A stretch of 64,000 bases of DNA from Malus domestica (taxonomy: Eukaryota; Streptophyta; Magnoliopsida; Rosales; Rosaceae), in assembly GCF_042453785.1 (NCBI RefSeq), contig NC_091663.1, positions 36,167,001-36,231,000 of the forward strand, in the 5' to 3' direction. The position numbers were made by a program, and so were the translations under genes. The notes beneath the pieces were generated by a model. The model did not search any database, was not told the origin of the DNA, and saw only the letters and a program-made list of their open reading frames with translations. Of this stretch, positions 1-12,349 are shown piece after piece (within the stretch, counting starts at the first letter, position 1; each line of letters opens with the position of its first letter).

Positions 1-299
1 AATGATCCAACTATAAAAGTGGAGTGGACCACTTCTCCGTTCTCTTTCCATAGGATACTTGATATCAAAGCTTTTAATATGCCAATTTTTGGGGACCACT
101 TTGTGACCTTTTTTGGGTTTGTTCTTCTTCTTAATGTGCCATATGGGCAAAGGCCTCACATTCATAGGTGAAGGCCCATCTCCACAACCCTCACATATCT
201 TGGTCCTATAGCCCATTTCATACGTGGGAATCTTAATTAGTACATCAATATATTTTTACATGAAGGGAATTAGAAGTTCGATTAAGTTATATAGTGGAC

Positions 300-395
300 A
301 ACTTAATTTTGTGTCGAGTTCGCCATCCACAAAATTCGAACCTAAAATCTCTCACTTCTAAGTGGGAGGAATACCACCAAACCGTAGAACTGAGT
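300..395 (-). repeat. Decayed SINE-like repeat remnant
   Basis: Read on the minus strand, this stretch has the same phrases as the copy near 31520 (a short run about a base that 'accepts' followed by a Tyr/Leu-tRNA-like 'cttacaagtgagag' and a 'gttcga' box). A similar but poorer match lies near 21240. The family looks tRNA-derived, but no target-site duplication is visible, so this is a weak call from internal similarity only. Confidence 0.35.
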
Positions 396-399
396 GACT

Positions 400-1440
400 C
401 CTTTCTAAAACTCTTGTGGTGTGTTTGTTTGGGCTCGTTAATCTTCATTGGACTACACGTTAGTGTAGTCCTGTGTTTGTTACTTACACGGACTAAGTTT
501 AATGGGATAAAGCGGGACTCGTGTGGACCATCTCCTTCACTAGGAGGTCTTAGCGAGACCCCCCGAATACCATGGGATTGCTAAAACCTCGTCTTCTAGC
601 TTCGCCAACATTGTCTACACCCGCCAACCCAGAACCACGGAGAACCTAGAATCTAGAATCAAGTCATCTCGTTTCGAATCGTGGAGAACCCAGAATTGCC
701 AACTCGTCATTCACTTGTTTTGAATCGAAGATAACCCAAAACCCAGAAGCCAGAAGCCAGAAGCCAGAATCACCAACTCTTCGTTCGTTCTTTCGCGAAG
801 AACCTACAATCTCCAACTCTTCATTTGCTCATTTTGAATCTCGAAGAACCCATAATCAAGTCACGCTCTCTCTCCTCTCTGCTTTCTCTGCTCTCGCCAT
901 CGTCTTTTCACCTCCGAGTACGCTTGGGCCTTCGTCGGTAGACAAAGACAGAGAACTTGGCAGGCGAACAACTATGGTCGATGCCCACTTTCATTTGCAA
1001 CCACAACTTCATCTTAGTTTGCTGCACATCTGCACAAATTCGATGGAATAAAAAACCCAGATTCGGTGGAAGTGCAAAACCAATCTTACCCAAATTCGAA
1101 TCGGTAATTACAAGTCCTAGAGAGAGAGATTTCTGAAAAACTAACCTATTTTCAATAGAGGGAGAGAGTGTTCATGCGATAGAGTTTTGAAAAACTGAGC
1201 GAAAGGAGAGGGAAGAATGTTCGATAAAAAGGTAAGGGAAAAAAAAAGAAAAAGAAAATGGAAAAAAAGAAAAGAAAAATATTATTTAGTTTGTTAGTCC
1301 GACACTGCACCAAACGCTTTACTAAAATAGTCTAGTTTAGTCTGGTCTAAGTCAATTCAGTTTAGTCCCTAAAGCTAGTCCAGTTCGAAATAATTCAGTG
1401 CAATAAATGCACACTTGAATACCAAACAAAAAAATTGCAA
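400..1440. other. Intergenic; possible decayed non-autonomous element
   Basis: No gene is supported here. The left side (430-500) and right side (1290-1400) share inverted phrases around 'ggacta' and 'gtgtttgt', and the middle has a run of imperfect 'gaacccagaa' repeats (600-800). This could be an old DNA-transposon derivative, but I found neither clean terminal repeats nor a target-site duplication. From 1440 to 2020 I see only AT-rich sequence. Confidence 0.25.
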
Positions 1441-2023
1441 CTTAAAAGTAAAATTAGACCAAGCTTGTAGGCTGGTAGGATAGATAGAACTTGCACAACA
1501 TTTTGAGGCATATATTAAAAAAATTGGACAAGACTTAGTTTCCGAAATTTCTGTACGTGACCTTGTTCATCATTTTAAGTCTAAACATAAATACGACAAT
1601 AAGAAGAGGTAAGACAAAAGTGAGTAAACTATAAAAACGAGATATAGTTGATTGATTTTCCGGCTGCCATCTTATGGTTCTTCAAGGATCTTTTTATGCA
1701 TTATATTAGATATCAAGGAAAATCAATTTTGTCTTCGAAGGATATTCAAGTACTATGTTATAATTAGGTGAACTTATACGTCACATCGTATTTCGTGATT
1801 TTCTTAAGGAGTATAGATGCAAAGAGTCAACCAAATTTGAGAGTTAATAAACAGACCATCTAGCTTTTAGTTTAATTATATGACACCTTACATTTGTGTT
1901 TCAATTATTAGACCCGATTAAATGATGACAAATGTTTAAACTTTAGAATTCAATCTATGCTCAAAGTGATTAATTTTAATCTTTCATAGTTAGAAGATTT
2001 ACCAAAATGTCATTTGAATTAAA

Positions 2024-2165
2024 AGAAAACTAATGAAAAGTGCTTGAAAACTTTGAGTTCTAACGAAAATGACAAAAATGTGTTGTAAATGAATAGTATC
2101 ATAATTGATTTTTTAGAATAAGAATGTGATTTTTTATTTAAATGATGAACTTTTCATTAGAGCTC
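2024..2165 (+). mobile_element. Foldback MITE, family 1 (copy a)
   Basis: Starts with an 'aaaactaatgaaaagtgc' type end, contains the motif 'gaatagtatca', and ends with an inverted 'cttttcattag'. The same arrangement recurs near 2848, 26546, 33956 and 49560, which marks it as a multicopy miniature inverted-repeat element. It has no coding capacity. Confidence 0.6.
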
Positions 2166-2393
2166 TGTTTAATTAAAGCTTTGATGAGTTTCTTGGTACT
2201 CATGGGACCAAAATATATGATAGATAAGTAAAGTATGGAATACAACAATAATAATAATAAAAGCAAAATTACGGAGAGAGCTAGGATGACGAATTTGGGG
2301 AAAAAGAAAAAAAATGAAAAGGAGAGTTCTGGAAGAACGGGGAGTGAGGGAGTTCTTTCTTCTTTTTCCTCTCTCCACGAGCGCTCTCTGATT

Positions 2394-2638
2394 ATGGAGG
2401 GAGTCGAAGACGCGGCGTCGGTGATCAACTCCGCCAATACTAGGCGGCCGCCGTTTCTGAACAAAACTACGATTGGTGGATGACCCTCCACCGGCGCCGT
2501 CGTCTTCTGGAGCAACGGCAACAAGTAACAACAGCTTCTTCGATCGTCTGGAACGTTCCCGAGTTCTGGAGGGACCTCCTGCCCAAGTATTTCAAGCACA
2601 ACAGTTTCTCTAGCTTCGTCATGCAGCTGAATAATTAT
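2394..2638 (+). pseudogene. Heat shock transcription factor, first-exon fragment
   Basis: An ATG at 2394 opens a peptide that leads into the HSF DNA-binding-domain signature: PPFLNKT, then in shifted frames [16 protein letters not shown], and finally [20 protein letters not shown] and [10 protein letters not shown]. In HSF genes this pattern encodes helices 1-3 of the DNA-binding domain, and the only intron normally interrupts it just after the RQLNTY motif, which is where the similarity stops here (about 2638). At least two frameshifts lie between 2465 and 2545, and the usual Arg of the FVRQLN motif is Met. No second exon with the rest of the domain, the HR-A/B oligomerisation region or an activation motif is seen downstream. 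I read it as a dead fragment of an HSF gene. Confidence 0.75.
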
Positions 2639-2847
2639 GTGGTATTTCTTCCCTTTCTTAAATTTTGATTCTTTGGGGCTTTTTCTGCATTTAATATGTT
2701 GTGACCCCTTTGTTTTAGTTGTTATTGCCAACATAACTTAGTTAATTATATGATTATTATTTCTCAAATTCAAAAGAATTCTGAACGTTTTAATATGGTT
2801 AACTATGAATCCGTTTAGTGCGCGGGAAGTATATCTTATGCGGCTAT

Positions 2848-3004
2848 AAAATAAAAGGAGTTTTAACAAAATATTTTTGGTATTGTTCATTTTTATCGAA
2901 AAATTATATTTTTACATTTTCTTATTACTATTCATTACACCTTTATTTATCATTTTTCATTAAAACTAAAAAAAATTCAAATTTTTCATTAATTTTTCTT
3001 AAAA
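2848..3004 (-). mobile_element. Foldback MITE, family 1 (copy b)
   Basis: This is the reverse orientation of the element at 2024. It has 'gttttaacaaaat' at one end, an internal 'tattcattacacc', and 'ttttcattaatttttctt' at the other. It lies 210 bp downstream of the HSF fragment and shows no coding potential. Confidence 0.55.
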
Positions 3005-5452
3005 TAAAAAGAATTTAATTGGTACTACAAAATTCAATTCATAATGCTAGTGAGTCTCGGGATTAAACTTTTGGGGCGTCACAAATGATAATTTTCTTTA
3101 GTGGTAATTTTTTTTTATACAAACCATAATAGCAGTGGGTTAAATTATTAAATGTTAGATAAGAGAGAGATCGGTGAGGATCAAGCTCCATCAAAGTGCA
3201 TAAATATGATTGTACAGCAGTACAACAATTAAGCAAAAAAATTATTCTGCAAGTTGCGCAGAAAAATCAAAGAGAAAAATGGGTTCACGATTAGCCTCAC
3301 ACATGAAATTCTGATTTAGTCACTGCTAATTACTTTCTAATACAAAGAGATCGGCTTAGGAGTAAAAGTGGAAGCACATAAAGTGACAGTCCTCAAATAT
3401 ATACCACCAGAGCTTCTGCCACGGCCCGCGGCAGTTTTAGAGTAATTAAAACCCTAATCGGAGTTCGCTCAGTGTCGGTAAGATCTGATTGAACCTTGAC
3501 TCAGATGCAGAAAGTGGAGGATACTGCCCTATTTATATAACTAGCGGATAGTGCTACTCACTTTCTTCTATTTGTTTAATATAACGTTCGACGTCTAAAA
3601 GTTGAGAAATTCGGCACCTGAAAGTTGAGAGATGTGTGTGAGATCAAAAGTGGGCGTGGGAATGATACTACACATAACTAGCCACATGATCAAGTGCTAG
3701 CTGGCAAAATCTAACAAACTTCTGTGATTATCAACTGTTTTCGATTTCTGCGTGTTCTGTGAATTTCGTAAGTATCCAATCTTTTATTTTTGCCTCCAAT
3801 TTTGTGACGATGAAAAGTCGTCGATTTTGTTCGAGTAGGGTTTCAGAAGTAGATTTTTGGATCAATCACTAGATCGCTGCTGATGATGAGAAGCATAAAG
3901 GCCATAACCAACGGCGACGTTTATGCGCTCTGTGTGTGGATTCATATTTCCTCCACATACATGGGTCGTTAGTTGGGATGGGGAATGTGCCAATATGCTA
4001 ATCTGAGGCCCCATCTTCCCTTCCCTTTATTCCAAACTCCGTTTTTTAAATCTTAAGGGACTGTTTGATTTCCGAGAAATTGCAAGAATCTGGTTGAAGA
4101 ATTTAAAATCCATAATGTTTCAGTATAAAACGTACATTACTGAGTTTTTATCTTAAAACAACTATACAGAGTCGAGAGTGGAGTCAAATTGATTAATCCT
4201 CTATGTGGCAACCACAATGAACAATAAAAAAGAAGCAATAATCATCGACATAGATTTGTCATAATAGATCAGTAGTAGCAGATCCAAAACTGCAGAGCAC
4301 AGAAGCCATGGCTAAGTGGTGAGACCACACAAATTGCTAGGCGGCACAAGCATACACAAAAAACAACTAAGTCGGGAAGGAAATCACCGTCGACTTATCT
4401 CCACAACAAAGAAGCAGTGCACGCTGGTCCCAACCATTTGCAACGCATATGCACTAGTCACGACTCAATCAGGGTGTATTTCTCACATATTTGGTCAATG
4501 AGGGCGATTCGATCACATATGGCCATGGGTGTGCAACCATCAACGAATCAAGCTAGATTCGCAATAGTTATAGCCCTTGGAGGGTGGATTGGACTCGAAT
4601 ATGAAGCAAGGAAGCGACTTAGCAACTAGAACGCCAACATAGAGATGATTTTGACCCACCACAACCAAAGCCTGACCCAAACCCATGAATCTATCCTCAA
4701 AAGACAACATAGAGATGGTTTTGAGAATGGCACTCCATTTAAGCATGGAGGATTGCTCACAAAATAGTGAGTAGAGAGATGGGGAAGGGGGAGCCGCAGG
4801 GAGGGGGGGGGGGAGGGAAAGAAGGGGGGCTGCCTCCTACACCAAGCCGTAACAAGAGGCCGGTGGTTGGAGGAGCTTTAGGTAGGGTTTGGTGTTTGGG
4901 TTGCGGGGGAGATGAAAGGCAAGAGGTTTTTCAGAACTGGTGTTCCTATTCGTTCAGCTTCATTGGAGCGTCCAATTCGCACACAATGCGAGTTCACCCT
5001 TTTCATTGTTGTAAGTAACACTTGGACTTGGATTAGATGCAAGTCCGCCCTTTTCATTCTTGTAACTAATGCGTGGATGGTAATACCAAGTGGCGGTGAC
5101 ACTTAAAATTTTCAACTCATCAAGAACTGATCTCAAAGTCGGGAAGTGAACCAATCCCACTAATTCTTTGTGGCCAAAAATATCGTTGTTAAAAAGAGTT
5201 GTTTATGGTTTGCTACTAAAAGTGTGTAAAAGTTAAAATTTCTTGCAAAGAGATCAATGTGTTGATTTCACTATGCTTAGGTTCACTGGGTGGGTTCTAA
5301 TTTATTGCTAGCTTCATTAGAGCTTGCAAACCGTGAATGATGTGAATTCACCCTTTTCATTGTTGTCAGTAACATATTTATTGGCAACACAATGTGACAA
5401 CGATCGGATGACTCAAAGTGGGAGCAGGTTTGAAAAAGGATCTTAGAGTGTC
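3005..5452. other. Intergenic region, no gene recognised
   Basis: Short open frames here have no recognisable domain. A phrase of about 25 bases around 'gaattcacccttttcattgt' occurs at about 4985-5010 and again at about 5340-5365, pointing to a small internal duplication. A G-homopolymer-rich patch lies at 4800-4830. Confidence 0.5.
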
Positions 5453-5457
5453 TAGGG

Positions 5458-5847
5458 TGTTGGAATCCAGCAATACAACTAATATAACTAAGTCTAACAG
5501 GATTTGAGAGAAAGATTGTAAGATTTAGAAGATGAAATCAGAGAGAGAGAGCACACACAGAGCATAGCCTTTCAACTTCTATCATTGTATTGCATTATGG
5601 GCATAACAACCCGAAGAGACATATATCTGATGACAAAGATGAGAGAGAGAGAATCATAACCTCAATTCAATCTCAACCAACCATCACAACCTATCTTAAG
5701 ATCAAGACACTTGTCAAATGATAAGCCCTATGAGACTTAATCAACACATCACAATTTTACACAATAGCTCAGCCTATGAGCTGAGACATGACACACATAA
5801 CAATCTTGTAATGTTTACTAATCAGTACAACAACTTACATACTAACA
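5458..5847 (-). repeat. copia-1 3' LTR
   Basis: A 390-bp repeat identical to 10037-10426. On the minus strand it begins TGTTAGTATGTAAG; the TAA of that sequence is the stop codon of the polyprotein, so the last 13 coding bases lie within the LTR. Confidence 0.96.
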
Positions 5848-8800
5848 CTCTCCTTTAAGTTGTGAACTGATTTCACTCCAAGTAGATTTCTCAAGTAAGT
5901 GAACTGCTCCCTTGCCAATGCTTTTGTAAAGATATCTGCCAGTTGCTCCTTTGTAGGACAGTGAATCAAATCAATTACTCCTTGCTGTAATGCTTCCTTT
6001 ATGAAGTGATATCTTCGGTTTATATGCTTGGTCTTCTGATGAAAGATGGGATTCTTGGTAATGGCTATGGCAGATGTATTGTCACAATTCATTGGTGTTG
6101 CAACCGTTTGCATTTCACCAAAATCCTCTAGGACAAATCTCAACCAAGTAGCCTGTGCTGTTGCTTCAGAAGCACTGATATACTCTGCTTCGACTGTGGA
6201 TAATGCAACACATTGTTGCTTGACTGAAGACCAAGAGAAAATCCCATTTCCAAAAGTAAAAGCATACCTGGATGTGCTTTTCATGTCATCCTCTGAACCA
6301 CTCCAGTCACTATCACAGTATCCCATTAAGAGTGTTCCTTCACCTTTCTTATATTCCAAACCAAAATCAAGGGTTCCTTGAACATATCTCAATACTCTCT
6401 TTGCTGTTCCATAGTGCTTGTTAGTGGGACAATGCATAAACCGAGCTAAGAGACAAGCAGCATACATTATATCAGGTCTAGTTGCTGTGAGATACAGCAG
6501 ACTACCTACAATCTGTCTATACTGAGCTTCATCTGCATTTCCACTTCCATCTTCTCTTCTCAGTTTGTCACTTGGAACCAAAGGAGTACTCACTGATTTG
6601 CAATTCTGTAGTCCGAACTTCTTCAGAAGAGATAAGGCATAATTTCTCTGATGAATGAAGATACACTCCTCAGTTTGGATTACCCCCATACCAAGGAAAT
6701 GGTGTAAGAGACCAAGATCAGTCATCTCATACTTAGACATCATCTCAGCTTTGAAAACATCCATTAACTCTTGACAATTTCCAGTATATATAATATCATC
6801 AACATAGATGGATACTATGATCAATTCTGTGTCTCCCTTGTATTTGGTGTACAGAGTTGCCTCACTGATACTTTTCTTAAATCCACAAAGCATAAGATAT
6901 GAGTCTATTTCACCATACCAGGCCCTAGGTGCCTGTTTTAGACCATACAAAGCTTTATGTAATCTGTAAACCTTTTCTTCCTCTCCTTGCACTACAAACC
7001 CATCTGGCTGTTCAACATATACTTCCTCTTCTAATACTCCATTCAGAAAAGCTGATTTCACATCTAGTTGAAATAACTTCCATTTATTCTTTGCTGCCAG
7101 TGCAATTAGAGTTCTAACTGTGTCTAATCTTGCAACAGGTGCAAAAGTCTCATTAAAATCAATTCCAGGCTTTTGTGCATAGCCTTTTGCAACAAGTCTA
7201 GCCTTGTTCTTTTGAACTGTTCCATCCAAATTCAGCTTTGTTTTATACACCCATTTCACTCCAATCACAGGCTTATTTGAGGGTCTTCTCACCAACTCCC
7301 ATGTCTGATTTTTTTCAATCATATTCATTTCATCCTTCATTGCCTTTTTCCAAGCTTCATCCTGTGCAGCTTCATCAAAGGATTCAGGTTCAACAATACA
7401 TAAGTGACATCTCTCATAGATCTCACTCAAATTCCTATACCTCAGTGGAGTATCATCATACTGAGCAGAGACCCGTGAACTACTTGATTCACCAATAGCA
7501 GTAACTGTAGAACTTCCAGCTTGAATTTGAGACCCATCAGATCCTTCTTGTTCATGAGATTCAGACATCTCATCAATTTTATCCACCTCTGAAGACTCAA
7601 TTGCAGATAAAGGAATACAGACTTCCTTGACTTTGTGTTTCTCCCAGTCCCATCTACCATGTTCATCAAAAATTACATCTCTAGACAACAAGACCTTTTG
7701 AGTTAAGGGATTCAGTACTCTATACCCTTTTTCACAGGTTCCATATCCAATGAAAACACCCATGACACTTGTTTCTTCTAATTTGTGTCTTAGATTCCCT
7801 GGAATAAGAGAATAGCAAACTGAACCAAACACCTTCAAATGTTTAACCCCAGGTTTTCTTCCACTGAATTTCTCAAAAGGTGTAGTATTCTTCACTGCTT
7901 TTGTAGGACTCCTGTTAAGCAAATACACATATGTGTTTACTGCTTCACACCAGAGATTGTTTGGAAGTCCTTTCTCAAAGATCATGCACTTTGCCATCTC
8001 CACAATCGTCCTGTTTTTCCTTTCTGCTACTCCATTCTGCTGTGGAGAGTATGCAATTGTGAGCTGTCTTTCTATCCCCAAATCTTCACAAAATTTTCCA
8101 AACTCATTTGAGTTGAACTCACCTCCCCTATCTGTCCTTAGCTTCTTTACATGATATCCACTTTGAAGCTCAACCATGGCTTTAAATTTCTTAAACACAT
8201 AGAAGGCCTCTGATTTGTTTCTCAAGAAATATACCCAGCACATTCTTGAAAAATCATCTATGAAAGTAATGAAATATCGATTGCCACTCAAACTTGATGT
8301 TTGCATAGGACCACACACATCCGAGTGTATTAGTTCAAGAGGTTCCTTTGCTCTCCACATTGATTCTTTGGGAAATGGTTCCCTGTGATTTTTCCCCAGT
8401 GCACAACTTTGACATACAGTTTCACTGTCTTGGATTTCAGGCAGCCCCAAAACCATTTCTTGACTCTGTAACAGTTTGAGACTTCTGAAATTTAGATGAC
8501 CGAACCTCTTGTGCCAAATTCTAACACACTCCTGCACATTTGTCCTCAATGCAAGCTCCTTGTTTGTGTTGAGGATTAAGGGAAAACATCTATTTCCTCT
8601 CTGTTTCACACTGACCACCAGGTTTTGTAAGGATCTATCATCGAACACATCCACTTTATAATCTCCAAATAACAGAAAATAACCATGCTCAGTCATTTGT
8701 CCCACACTTAACAAATTTTCTGTAAGACCAGGTACAAGCATAACTTCTTTTATATATCTTCGACCTTTTACAGTTTCAATGATCAGTGTTCCCTTCCCTT

Positions 8801-9953
8801 CAACTTCAACCAAAACTCCAGTGCCAACTTGGACTTTTGCTTTCACTTTCCTGTCAATATCAACAAGTAGATCTTCTCTGGATGTCATATGATTACTACA
8901 TCCACTATCTATATACCATTCATCACTTATCTTCCTTACTTCTACAGAATGATTTGCATAAAACAAGTTTCCAGTTTCTTCAACCTGATTAGCAAAGTTC
9001 ACATGCTGCACAGTCTTGTTCATATTACAATACCTTGCAATATGCCCAATTTTGTTACACTTGTGACACTTAACTTTGTTTTTAACCCAACACTCTCCAT
9101 AGTGAAGTTTATCACAAAACTTGCACTTATCTCCAGTATTGTTTGCCTCATTTTTCACAGTGAATCCACCCTTATTGCTCCAATCACCCTTGTTACTCCA
9201 TTGTTTCTCTTTTGGCTTAAAATTCTTGTGATATTTGTTACTGTTTGGCTGACCATTGAACTTATTTGACCTCGGGACAAACTTCAAACTAGCAAATGCT
9301 TTCTCCATACTACTCTCTCCATGTCTATCCAACCGTTGTTCATAACCTTTCAAGATAGCTACAACATCCTGTGCATCTATGGTGTCTAAATCCTTAGTAT
9401 TCTCTATCACTGCTGCAATACTATCATAGGACTTAGGTAAACTGATTAACAATTTCTGAACAACTCTTTGATTACTCAGATCTTCACCATAACTCTTCAT
9501 TTGATTAATCAGATCAAACAACTTAGCAATATACACAGAAAGAGATTCACTATCATTCATGCGAGTATATTCAAAATCTCGCCTAAGACCTTGAAGTTTC
9601 ACAGATCTTACTTGTTTATCACCAACGAACTCTTGTTTCAGAATGTCCCACGCAGCCTTCGCACTTTCCTGAGTTGCAATCCTCGGGAAAATTTGGTCTG
9701 AAACTGCACCTTGAATAATACCCAGTGCTCGAGCATCCTTAACTACATTCTCACGCAGCAGCTTCCTCTCCGCCTCTGTGAGTTCCTCTTCCTTCGCCGG
9801 AGCTCTGTACCCACTCTCAACCATATTCCACAGTTCATACGAGCGAAAGATGGTCTTCATTTTGATTTGCCAGAAATCAAAATTCTCACCATTGAAAATT
9901 GGTGCCCGGAGTTCTCCTCCTCCAGATCCTGCCATATTAGATACTCGAATCAC
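5835..9953 (-). CDS. copia-1 gag-pol polyprotein
   Basis: A single frame of 1372 residues. If translation starts at the second Met (9935) the protein begins MAGSGGG, a common form for this family; the first Met gives six extra residues. In order: a gag domain (about 15-230), a CCHC zinc knuckle [14 protein letters not shown] near 297-310 that binds RNA, the aspartic protease motif DSG near 350, the integrase zinc region (H-x-x-H, C-x-x-C) followed by the catalytic core with [16 protein letters not shown] near 611 and [13 protein letters not shown], reverse transcriptase with [11 protein letters not shown] and the catalytic YVDD near 1050, then RNase H with YCDSDWSG and the tail motif KTKHI. 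No stop or frameshift is seen. It encodes everything needed for copying and integration. The exact copia lineage is not assigned. Confidence 0.96.
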   Translation of the reverse strand: MIRVSNMAGSGGGELRAPIFNGENFDFWQIKMKTIFRSYELWNMVESGYRAPAKEEELTEAERKLLRENVVKDARALGIIQGAVSDQIFPRIATQESAKAAWDILKQEFVGDKQVRSVKLQGLRRDFEYTRMNDSESLSVYIAKLFDLINQMKSYGEDLSNQRVVQKLLISLPKSYDSIAAVIENTKDLDTIDAQDVVAILKGYEQRLDRHGESSMEKAFASLKFVPRSNKFNGQPNSNKYHKNFKPKEKQWSNKGDWSNKGGFTVKNEANNTGDKCKFCDKLHYGECWVKNKVKCHKCNKIGHIARYCNMNKTVQHVNFANQVEETGNLFYANHSVEVRKISDEWYIDSGCSNHMTSREDLLVDIDRKVKAKVQVGTGVLVEVEGKGTLIIETVKGRRYIKEVMLVPGLTENLLSVGQMTEHGYFLLFGDYKVDVFDDRSLQNLVVSVKQRGNRCFPLILNTNKELALRTNVQECVRIWHKRFGHLNFRSLKLLQSQEMVLGLPEIQDSETVCQSCALGKNHREPFPKESMWRAKEPLELIHSDVCGPMQTSSLSGNRYFITFIDDFSRMCWVYFLRNKSEAFYVFKKFKAMVELQSGYHVKKLRTDRGGEFNSNEFGKFCEDLGIERQLTIAYSPQQNGVAERKNRTIVEMAKCMIFEKGLPNNLWCEAVNTYVYLLNRSPTKAVKNTTPFEKFSGRKPGVKHLKVFGSVCYSLIPGNLRHKLEETSVMGVFIGYGTCEKGYRVLNPLTQKVLLSRDVIFDEHGRWDWEKHKVKEVCIPLSAIESSEVDKIDEMSESHEQEGSDGSQIQAGSSTVTAIGESSSSRVSAQYDDTPLRYRNLSEIYERCHLCIVEPESFDEAAQDEAWKKAMKDEMNMIEKNQTWELVRRPSNKPVIGVKWVYKTKLNLDGTVQKNKARLVAKGYAQKPGIDFNETFAPVARLDTVRTLIALAAKNKWKLFQLDVKSAFLNGVLEEEVYVEQPDGFVVQGEEEKVYRLHKALYGLKQAPRAWYGEIDSYLMLCGFKKSISEATLYTKYKGDTELIIVSIYVDDIIYTGNCQELMDVFKAEMMSKYEMTDLGLLHHFLGMGVIQTEECIFIHQRNYALSLLKKFGLQNCKSVSTPLVPSDKLRREDGSGNADEAQYRQIVGSLLYLTATRPDIMYAACLLARFMHCPTNKHYGTAKRVLRYVQGTLDFGLEYKKGEGTLLMGYCDSDWSGSEDDMKSTSRYAFTFGNGIFSWSSVKQQCVALSTVEAEYISASEATAQATWLRFVLEDFGEMQTVATPMNCDNTSAIAITKNPIFHQKTKHINRRYHFIKEALQQGVIDLIHCPTKEQLADIFTKALAREQFTYLRNLLGVKSVHNLKESVSM
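5848..5856 (-). promoter_or_regulatory. copia-1 polypurine tract
   Basis: On the minus strand this reads AAAGGAGAG, immediately before the 3' LTR. This is the expected primer position for plus-strand cDNA synthesis. Confidence 0.85.
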
Positions 9954-10024
9954 CGCAATAAGCTTTTGCTGTGAATCCGAGACCCACTCGTAGAAACAAC
10001 GCCCAGAAATCTAGATCGAACTCG

Positions 10025-10036
10025 GCTCTGATACCA
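10025..10036 (-). promoter_or_regulatory. copia-1 primer-binding site
   Basis: On the minus strand this reads TGGTATCAGAGC, the classic complement to the 3' end of plant initiator Met-tRNA used to prime minus-strand cDNA synthesis. It touches the 5' LTR with no gap. Confidence 0.95.
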
Positions 10037-10426
10037 TGTTGGAATCCAGCAATACAACTAATATAACTAAGTCTAACAGGATTTGAGAGAAAGATTGTAA
10101 GATTTAGAAGATGAAATCAGAGAGAGAGAGCACACACAGAGCATAGCCTTTCAACTTCTATCATTGTATTGCATTATGGGCATAACAACCCGAAGAGACA
10201 TATATCTGATGACAAAGATGAGAGAGAGAGAATCATAACCTCAATTCAATCTCAACCAACCATCACAACCTATCTTAAGATCAAGACACTTGTCAAATGA
10301 TAAGCCCTATGAGACTTAATCAACACATCACAATTTTACACAATAGCTCAGCCTATGAGCTGAGACATGACACACATAACAATCTTGTAATGTTTACTAA
10401 TCAGTACAACAACTTACATACTAACA
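10037..10426 (-). repeat. copia-1 5' LTR
   Basis: A 390-bp repeat directly next to the primer-binding site. It should carry the promoter for the genomic RNA. A (GA)n tract is present in both LTRs. Confidence 0.96.
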
Positions 10427-11027
10427 TAGGGTTGGGCCAGGAGGGTCTCCTAATGCCTTCTTTTTTCTTCTCATCGAAGTTATTTCACAAATGGTTCTTT
10501 TTATCCGGGGATAGGTGGAGGTTATCTAGATTATGATCCCTATGAGGCTTGTATCGAATCTATATCTCCAACTCGAGTTCATGGACCTGTCATGTGGATT
10601 GGTCATTTGTTTAGCTGAACTTTGATCAAATTGGGAAATTACAACTGGCTCTATAGGGGAATTTTTAATATTTCATGACCTAATTGTAAATTGTAAGTAG
10701 ATCAGTGATGCAAGTTAGAATAGTAGGTAGACAGATTGTCTGGTTTGACTTGCAGGTTTGGTGGTAAGAGTTGTTAGAAGTGTCTGCACATGAACTTCGT
10801 ATATGCTTCGACTTCTACGGTAAGTAATCTCTCAGACTGCCTGCCTGCAACTGTTCCCATTTCCCACTTCCACGTTGATTTTGTTTACATACAGTCAACT
10901 GAAAACTTGTTTAGTTAGCTTTGATATTCTATTCTCTATTCGGATCAGCTACATCTAGGCAGTCTTACTTTTGTTGCCTCATTGGGTGGTGGCTGCGGCT
11001 GTTAAATTGTAAGATAGAGGGCTAGTG

Positions 11028-11822
11028 ATGGATCCTGGAGGACCTGGTGGAGGAGGACCGGGCGGTGGCGGTCCAGGAGGAGGTGGCTGGGGAGGCCCAG
11101 GCGGAGGTGGCTGGGGAGGCCCAGGCGGTGGTGGCTGGGGAGGCCCAGGCGGTGGTGGATGGGGAGGCCCTGGGCCTGGAGGACCTGGTGGATGGGGCAG
11201 CCCTGGAGGATGGGGCGGCCCTGGTGGATGGGGCGGCCATGGACCTGGGGGACCTGGCGGATGGGGGCCAGGGCCTGGGGGACCCGGTGGATGGGGACCC
11301 TTGCCTGGAGGACCTGGTGGCTGGGGCTTTGGCATGGGAGGCCCTTGGGGTCTTGGTTTCATGGGAGGAGGACCTGGCTTTTTTGGAGGGTTTGCTGATG
11401 GATTATGCAGCATGATATCTTCTTGGTAATTACGATAACACACCCTTACAGCATTTTTGTTTCTGATCATTATTCTTATGCACCATTCTGATGTTTATTT
11501 ATTTTGACACTGCTTGCAAAGTTTGTCGTTTCGGCGATTTTAATACTTCTCAACTAGCATCCCGAACTCTACTTGCGAATGCATAAAAAAGTTATACATC
11601 TTCGGTTTTGGAGTTCAGATAAAAGAGGAGTGTTAAAATCGCTTCCCTTTAAATATTCGAAGGTTATGAATTGAAATCTGAAGTGTTTACTTCTTGTTAT
11701 TGCTGGGGAAACTGGAATATTGCAGCTTCTACTTCTTGTGCTGCTGCGGTTTGCTGCATGAATGCTTCGGCGGAGGTCCTCATGGTGGATATGGACCTCC
11801 AGGAGGACCACCTCCCTACTGA
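11028..11822 (+). CDS. Gly-rich protein with Cys-rich hydrophobic tail (paralogue A)
   Basis: Two exons: 11028-11425 and 11726-11822 (intron 300 bp, GT-AG, phase 2), giving 164 residues. The first 115 or so residues are Gly/Pro/Trp-rich repeats of the form PGGGGWGG and GGPGGWG. The C-terminal exon adds a compact hydrophobic Cys cluster, CFYFLCCCGLLHECF, followed by a Gly/Pro/Tyr tail ending PPPY. The arrangement of a disordered Gly/Pro-rich head and a short CCC-containing segment resembles plant CYSTM-like or Gly-rich membrane-associated small proteins, but the assignment to a named family is uncertain. No signal peptide is seen. Its exon junction matches that of the gene at 14435. The antisense frame is also open (proline-rich) only because of the repeat composition. 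Confidence 0.75.
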
Positions 11823-12349
11823 ATCTTGTGATGCCAATTTGTTTTACCACTACACTGTTTATTTTTAGAAGTGTGTTACTTTATTCATTGACCAGGGTAC
11901 AGAGTGTGAATTCTGAATCATTTTGTTAAACTATAACTTTGAATAATCTTGTTCTTTAATCTCTTCCAAATCGATGATGTACTGACTGAGCAATCCTCTT
12001 GAGAAAGAACCTCGTTCTTTTTCTCATCAAATTCAGAAGTCCTTTTGCATTTTTTCCAATTTCTTTTTCCAATAAAATAACGGATTCAGATCATTTTATT
12101 GACATGAGTGTTTATATCGAAAAAAAATTCCAACTACAAGCATACTGCAAAATCTGCCAACCTTTATGTCAAAGGAATTGTGAGATAGAAAGGAGTTCAA
12201 CGACTTGTTGGAGATGCTCATGTAGAAATCGCTCCTGCTCATAGCGTTTTGCTACAAGCACATGATTTTTATTGAAAATTCAAGTGCTGAGAAGAACGTT
12301 TAGGTTGTACATCATTTTACAAAGCATTTTGCCTCTTCTGATCGATGGG

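Larger units (their letters stand above)
5458..10426 (-). mobile_element. Complete Ty1/copia LTR retrotransposon (copia-1)
   Basis: Two 390-bp direct repeats, identical by eye, bound a single long gag-pol frame. The repeats end TG..CA and the whole is flanked by the 5-bp target-site duplication taggg (5453-5457 and 10427-10431). The domain order gag, protease, integrase, reverse transcriptase, RNase H is that of Ty1/copia. The primer-binding site abuts the 5' LTR (right side) and a purine tract abuts the 3' LTR (left side), which fixes the minus orientation. Identical LTRs and an uninterrupted frame mean a very recent insertion, and the copy may still be competent. Confidence 0.97.

Noticed and set aside
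10979-11470. Proline-rich protein on the minus strand
   Set aside because: Antisense shadow of the Gly-rich gene at 11028; no splice structure or paralogue supports it.
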